From an uncultured Clostridium sp. (GTDB lineage: Bacteria; Bacillota; Clostridia; TANB77; CAG-508): a DNA stretch of 19,146 nucleotides. The DNA is taken from assembly GCA_947062645.1 (NCBI GenBank), contig CAMSQT010000007.1:1-19146 (forward strand), read 5' to 3'. Of this stretch, positions 14,629-19,146 are shown piece after piece; within the stretch, counting starts at the first letter, position 1; every line of letters begins with the position of its first letter. Both the position numbers and the translations under genes were made by a program. The notes under the pieces were generated by a model. It did not search any database. It was not told the origin of the DNA and saw only the letters and a list, made by a program, of their open reading frames with translations.

Positions 14629-17600
14629 ATGTCAAAAAAAACTGTCTATCCATTAACCAATCCACAAAAAAATATATGGGATACCGAATTATTCTTTAGT
14701 AATTCGAATCTTAACAATATCTGTGGTTGTATTTTTATAGAAGATAAAATTGATACTACGGCTTTGGAAAAAGCTATCCAATTATATGTAGAAAAAAATG
14801 ATGCTTTACGATTAAAAATACAAGTAATCGATGGAAAACCTTATCAATACTTAGAAAATTATACTCCTTTTTCCATTGACATTGTTTCTTTAAAAAATAA
14901 GGAAGAAGTAGAAATGTTCAATCAAGAAATTGGCAAAAAACCTTTTTCTCTTTTGAATTCTACTTTATTTTCTTTTACTATATTTCAATTACCAGATGGT
15001 TGTGGTGGCTTTAATTTCACCCTACACCATCTAATTGCTGATGCTTGGGGAATGAGCTTAATCATTCGTGATGTTATTTGTTTATATGACGGTCTTATAC
15101 ATAATCAGCCAATTAACTATACTGCTTGTCCTTCTTATTTAGAATACATTTCTTCACAAGAAAATTATTTAACCTCTTCTCGTTTTAAAAAAGATGAGGA
15201 ATTTTGGAATTCACTTTTTGATAAAACACCAGAAGTGTCTTATATATCTAATGTTAAAAAAACAGATTTTGATACAAAGGCCAAAAGAAAAACTTTCCAT
15301 TTGCCAAATGAATTATATGCCCAAATTATGGATTTTTGTAAAATGTTAAATACCTCTATTTATACGTTTTTTATGGCTGTTTATTCTTTATATCTATCAA
15401 AAATCAACCAAACCACCTCACCTATTATTGGTACACCTATTTTAAATAGAAGTGGTAAAAAAGAAAAAAATATGGCGGGTATGTTCATTAGTACCGTTCC
15501 TTTTAAAGTAGAACTTGACACTAATGATACTTTTTCAGACTTTTTAAAGCAAGTAGCTAGTACACAGCTTTCTATTTTCAAACATCAAAAATACCCTTAT
15601 GATAAGCTTTTACAAAATGTCAAAAAGAAATATAATTTGAGTGAAAATTTGTATGATTTAGTCTTATCTTATCAAAATGCAAGAGACGAAAATCAAAATT
15701 CTACTGTTTCACATTTTTCAAAATGGTATGAAGCAGGACGTATTTTAGATTCTTTAGAAGTTCACTTTTTTGATATGAATAATACAGGTAGCCTTACTAT
15801 TTATTACGATTATCAAGTAAACAAATTCAAGGAAACTGACATTGAAAATATCCATGCTAGAATTATGGAAATGATAAAAACTATTTTAAAAGGACCTAAT
15901 TTATTATTAAAAGATATTAAAATAGTAACAGCAATAGAAGAAAACCGCATTTTAAATGAATTCAATAATACTAAGTTAGAATATGACAAAAATAAAACCA
16001 TTCTGCAAGTTTTTCAAGAAAATGTAACAAACAAAGCAAAAGAAATTGCTCTTGTTTTTGAGAATCAATCTTATACCTATTCTCAAATCGACCAATGGTC
16101 TACTAAATTAGCAAATTATTTGCTATCTTTAAAATTACCAAAAAATAGTGTGATTGGCTTTATGCTAAATCGTTCGGCTTTTACAATTATTGGTATGCTT
16201 GCTTGTTTAAAAGCAAATATGATTTATATGTTAATTGAAAAAGATTTGCCGGCTGAACGTGTTTTGTTTATGCTAACAAATGCTAAATCTCCTCTTCTTA
16301 TTACCTCCCATGATGTAAATCACGTAATTTATGAGCATAAAGTTTATATAGAAGAAATTGATTTAAACGCTTTTTCTAATATTAAAGCAAATTTTTGTGA
16401 TAAACCAGAAGATTGTTTGTCTGTTGTTTATACTTCTGGTTCTACTGGTATGCCAAAGGGTGTACTAATTAAAAGACACAGTATGATTAACTTAGTAAAT
16501 GGTTATCGCCATTCTATGAAAACCGATGCTTTAAATAATTTTCTTAGCATTTGCTCGGTTGCTTTTGATATGTTTGCCGCTGAAGTTTGGATTGCTTTAT
16601 TGTCTGGCAAAAAGCTAATATTAGCCAATGAAGAAGAAGCTAAAAATCCAATTCACATGAGTAAACTAATAGAAAAGGAAAAGTGTGAATTTATGCTAAT
16701 CACCTCTTCTAAAATGGATTTATTGCTGTCTAATTCTTCTACTTCTGGTTGTTTAAAAAACTTAAAAGCCGTTCAATTAGGTGGTGAAATTCTAAATCCT
16801 AATTTCTATGACACTTTAAAACAATATACAAATAGCAAAATTTATAATGGTTATGGTCCTAGTGAAACAACTTCTTGTTGTTCTTGTAAATATGTCACTT
16901 CTGCTAACGATATTAATTTAGGAAAACCTCTTCCTAATACCAATATTTATATTTGTGACCAAAATTTAAATCTATGTCCTATTGGTATGACAGGAGAACT
17001 TTGTATTAGTGGCGATGGTGTTTCCTATGGCTACGTTAATAATCGTGAATCCACTAACAAGAATTTTGTAAAAAATCCTTTTGGAAAAGGTCTTTTATAT
17101 AAAAGTGGCGATTTAGCAAGATGGAATAAAAACGGAGAATTAGAATATGTCGGCAGAAATGATTTTCAAATAAAAATACGTGGTCTTCGTGTGGAGTTAG
17201 AAGAAATTAATAATGCTATTTTAACTTTACCTAATGTAAGTAATAGTGCTACTATTGTAAGAAAGATAAATCATGTAGATAGTATCTGTTCTTTTGTAGT
17301 ATCTACCAAAAAAACTGATACCATTAAAAAGGAACTTGCTAAACGCCTACCACACTATATGGTTCCATCTCATATTGAATTAATGGAAAGCTTACCATTG
17401 ACTACAAATGGAAAAATAGATACTAAAAATTTACCAAAAATAAGCGAAAAAACAAATTATATTCCGCCTAAAACAGATTGTCAAAAATTATTAGCTACTG
17501 TTTTTGAAGAATTTTTAGAGATTCAAAACCTGAGTATTGACGCTAACTTTTTTGAAGTAGGTGGTGACTCATTAATTGCTATTAAAATTATAACAAAATT

Positions 17601-19146
17601 AAGTGCTGATTACAAAATAGAAATAGGTATGAAGGATATTTTTGAATTTCCTACTATTTCTCTTCTTTGTGACCATATTAATACTTGCCAAACAGCAAAA
17701 AACACTTCGATTGCTTTTAAAAAGGCAGACATACAAGAAAGTTACCCTGTTTCTTCTGCCCAAAAAAGAATCTTTTTTACCATGCAAGCAAACCCTTCTT
17801 CTGTTGCCTATAATACACCTGGAGGAATTATTTTTAATACCACTCCAGATTTTAGAAAATTAGAAAAAGCAATCCAAAAAATAATAGAGCGTCATGAAGC
17901 TTTCCGTACTTATTTCGTGGTAGAAAAGGGAGAAGTAAAGCAAAAAATATTGGGAAATTACGAATTTTCTATGCCTGTTAAAAAATCCAATTATGGAGAA
18001 TTAGACAATTTATTTAAAGACTTTTTGCAACCTTTTGATTTAGCAAAAGCTCCTTTGTTTCGAGCACAATTGCTTACGTTTGAAAACCATAAGTCTATCT
18101 TATTTATTGACTTTCACCATATTACTTGTGATGGTTCTTCTAGTAGTATTTTTATGGATGAACTTTGCAAATTGTACCAAGAAATGGAGCTTGAACCAAA
18201 AGCTTTTGATTACAAAGATTTTTCTTTATGGGAAGAAAATTATTTTAAGAGCGATTTATTTAAAATAGATGAAGATTACTGGTTATCTAGCTTTGAAAAA
18301 GAAGTACCTGTTCTTGCTATGCCATTTAGTAAACCAAGACCTGCCACTTTTTCTTTTAAAGGAAATAAATTGTCTTATGAAATAACAGATGTAGAAAAAT
18401 TATATGAAGTGTGTTCTTCTTTAAATACAACTCCTTATCTTTTAATGCTAAGTATTTATTATATTACTTTATATAAATATACCAATCAAAATGAGATTGT
18501 TGTAGGTACTCCTGTTATAGGTCGAAACCAAAAAGAAGTAACTAATATCATTCGGTATGTTTGTAAATACATTGGCCTTAAAAAATAAAATAGAACCTAT
18601 GAATACTTTTGAAGAATTTGTCAACCTTATTACCGCTTCTTGCTTAGAAGCTTTTAAACATCAAGCTTATCCATTTGATAAGTTGATAGAAAAACTAAAT
18701 GTTCCAAGAGATGTTAGTAGAAATAATCCTTTGTTTGATACTATGTTTGTTTTCCAAAACGAAGGAAATCCTACTTTAAACTTTGGAGATATACAAACCA
18801 ATTATTATATACCAGATAACCAGACTTCTAAATTTGACTTTTTGTTAGAAGTGGTACCACAAGATAATTCTTTAAAATTAAATTTAGAATATTGTAATGA
18901 AATTTATAGTAAAGATTTCATGGAAAACTTTTTAAAACATTATTTGGCTATTTTTGACTTTGTACTTTCTAATAAAGAAGCTAAAATAAAAGATATTTCT
19001 TTACTATCTAATGAAGAGAAAAATGATATTTTAAGTACTTATGAAAATAATGTTTTAACCTATCCAAGTGATAAAAGTATTATTACTTTATTTGAAAACC
19101 GAGTTGAAAATACACCAAATTCAACAGCTGTTTGGTATCAAGATCA
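14629..19146 (+). CDS. Non-ribosomal peptide synthetase (C-A-PCP-C-A...), read through a +1 shift at CGG, partial
   Basis: ATG 14629 has TAGGTGA 5 bases upstream; an in-frame GTG at 14620 overlaps that site and is less likely. Domains: condensation (about 1-430; active-site HHLIADAW, His134 and Asp138), adenylation (about 455-930; YTSGSTGMPKG from Tyr601, then YGPSETT, YKSGDLARW, LPLTTNGKID), peptidyl carrier (GGDSL, phosphopantetheine Ser981), second condensation (from about 1030; HHITCDG, His1164 and Asp1168), and the start of a second adenylation domain at the window end. The zero frame stops at TAA 18586-18588. Skipping the C of CGG 18553 restores IIGMFVNTLALKNK, the conserved condensation motif, and the frame stays open to 19146. 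The N-terminal condensation domain suggests acyl-primed synthesis. The adenylation substrate was not assigned. Confidence 0.95.
18553..18556 (+). other. CGGT +1 recoding site in the NRPS gene
   Basis: The zero frame is ATT CGG TAT and ends 11 codons after CGG. Skipping C18553 gives ATT, GGT, ATG and restores GMFVNT of the second condensation domain (Gly1309). At least 196 further codons follow. Confidence 0.93.

Noticed and set aside
1..19146. CGG reassigned to another amino acid (as reported for some Firmicutes)
   Set aside because: A reassigned sense codon would keep the frame. Here the frame must change by +1 at nine of eleven in-frame CGG codons to follow conserved motifs.
1..19146. CRISPR arrays, insertion sequences, prophage or att sites
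   Set aside because: No regularly spaced direct repeats, transposase or integrase motifs were seen.

Overview
The window is AT-rich, with strong AAGGAGG-type ribosome binding sites, consensus sigma-A-like promoters with 17-bp spacers, and intrinsic terminators. Its gene content (YhgE/Pip-like heptad protein beside an MMPL exporter, M23 peptidase, HtrA-like protease, prepilin-like proteins, NRPS) fits a low-GC Firmicute, most likely an anaerobic clostridium. No lineage can be fixed from the sequence alone.

Main observation: nine times, in six different genes, a conserved reading frame breaks exactly at an in-frame CGG codon. Each time it is restored by skipping the C, so that CGGN is read as a one-base skip plus the glycine codon GGN (+1 frameshift). 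Affected are a Rieske protein (97), an M23 peptidase (7432), an HtrA-like protease (three sites: 8459, 8446, 8151 on the minus strand), a prepilin-like coiled-coil protein (two sites: 9471, 9188), an acyl-CoA synthetase-like ligase (13314) and an NRPS (18553). The restored sequences recreate family motifs: CTHLGC of Rieske proteins, AIGNPIG of HtrA, MLGYYKN of AMP-forming ligases and IIGMFVNT of condensation domains. By my scan, no long conserved gene here uses CGG as a plain arginine codon, although many out-of-frame CGG triplets cause no break. One octamer, ATTCGGTA, occurs at 6911 in frame TCG-GTA with no break and at 18550 in frame ATT-CGG with a break. This argues for a property of translation (CGG unassigned or hungry, decoded by +1 slippage or as a four-base codon) and against sequencing error or random decay. 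Two small ORFs (1433..1648 and 7624..7797) carry an in-frame CGG that does not need a shift; they are the main internal exceptions.

Layout. 1-1400: the end of a Rieske-domain gene, a small membrane protein gene, and two tRNA genes pointing away from each other, Pro(UGG) on minus and Arg(ACG) on plus, each with promoter and terminator. 1400-6435: a 71-aa orphan protein, then the minus-strand operon of an MMPL/RND exporter and a secreted YhgE/Pip-like heptad protein. The divergent TetR-family gene probably represses this operon through two TGACCA-TGGTCA-type operators. 6436-7860: a membrane-anchored M23 peptidase with one CGG site and a 57-aa orphan gene. 7866-10320 (minus): a prepilin-like coiled-coil protein followed by an HtrA-like protease, joined by an ATGA stop/start overlap that appears only after both CGG shifts are applied. 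10528-12880: an operon of three secreted or membrane proteins of unknown role. 12849-14460 (minus): an acyl-adenylating ligase. 14558-19146: a divergently transcribed NRPS, C-A-PCP-C-A, running off the window. The ligase/NRPS pair may form a lipopeptide locus.
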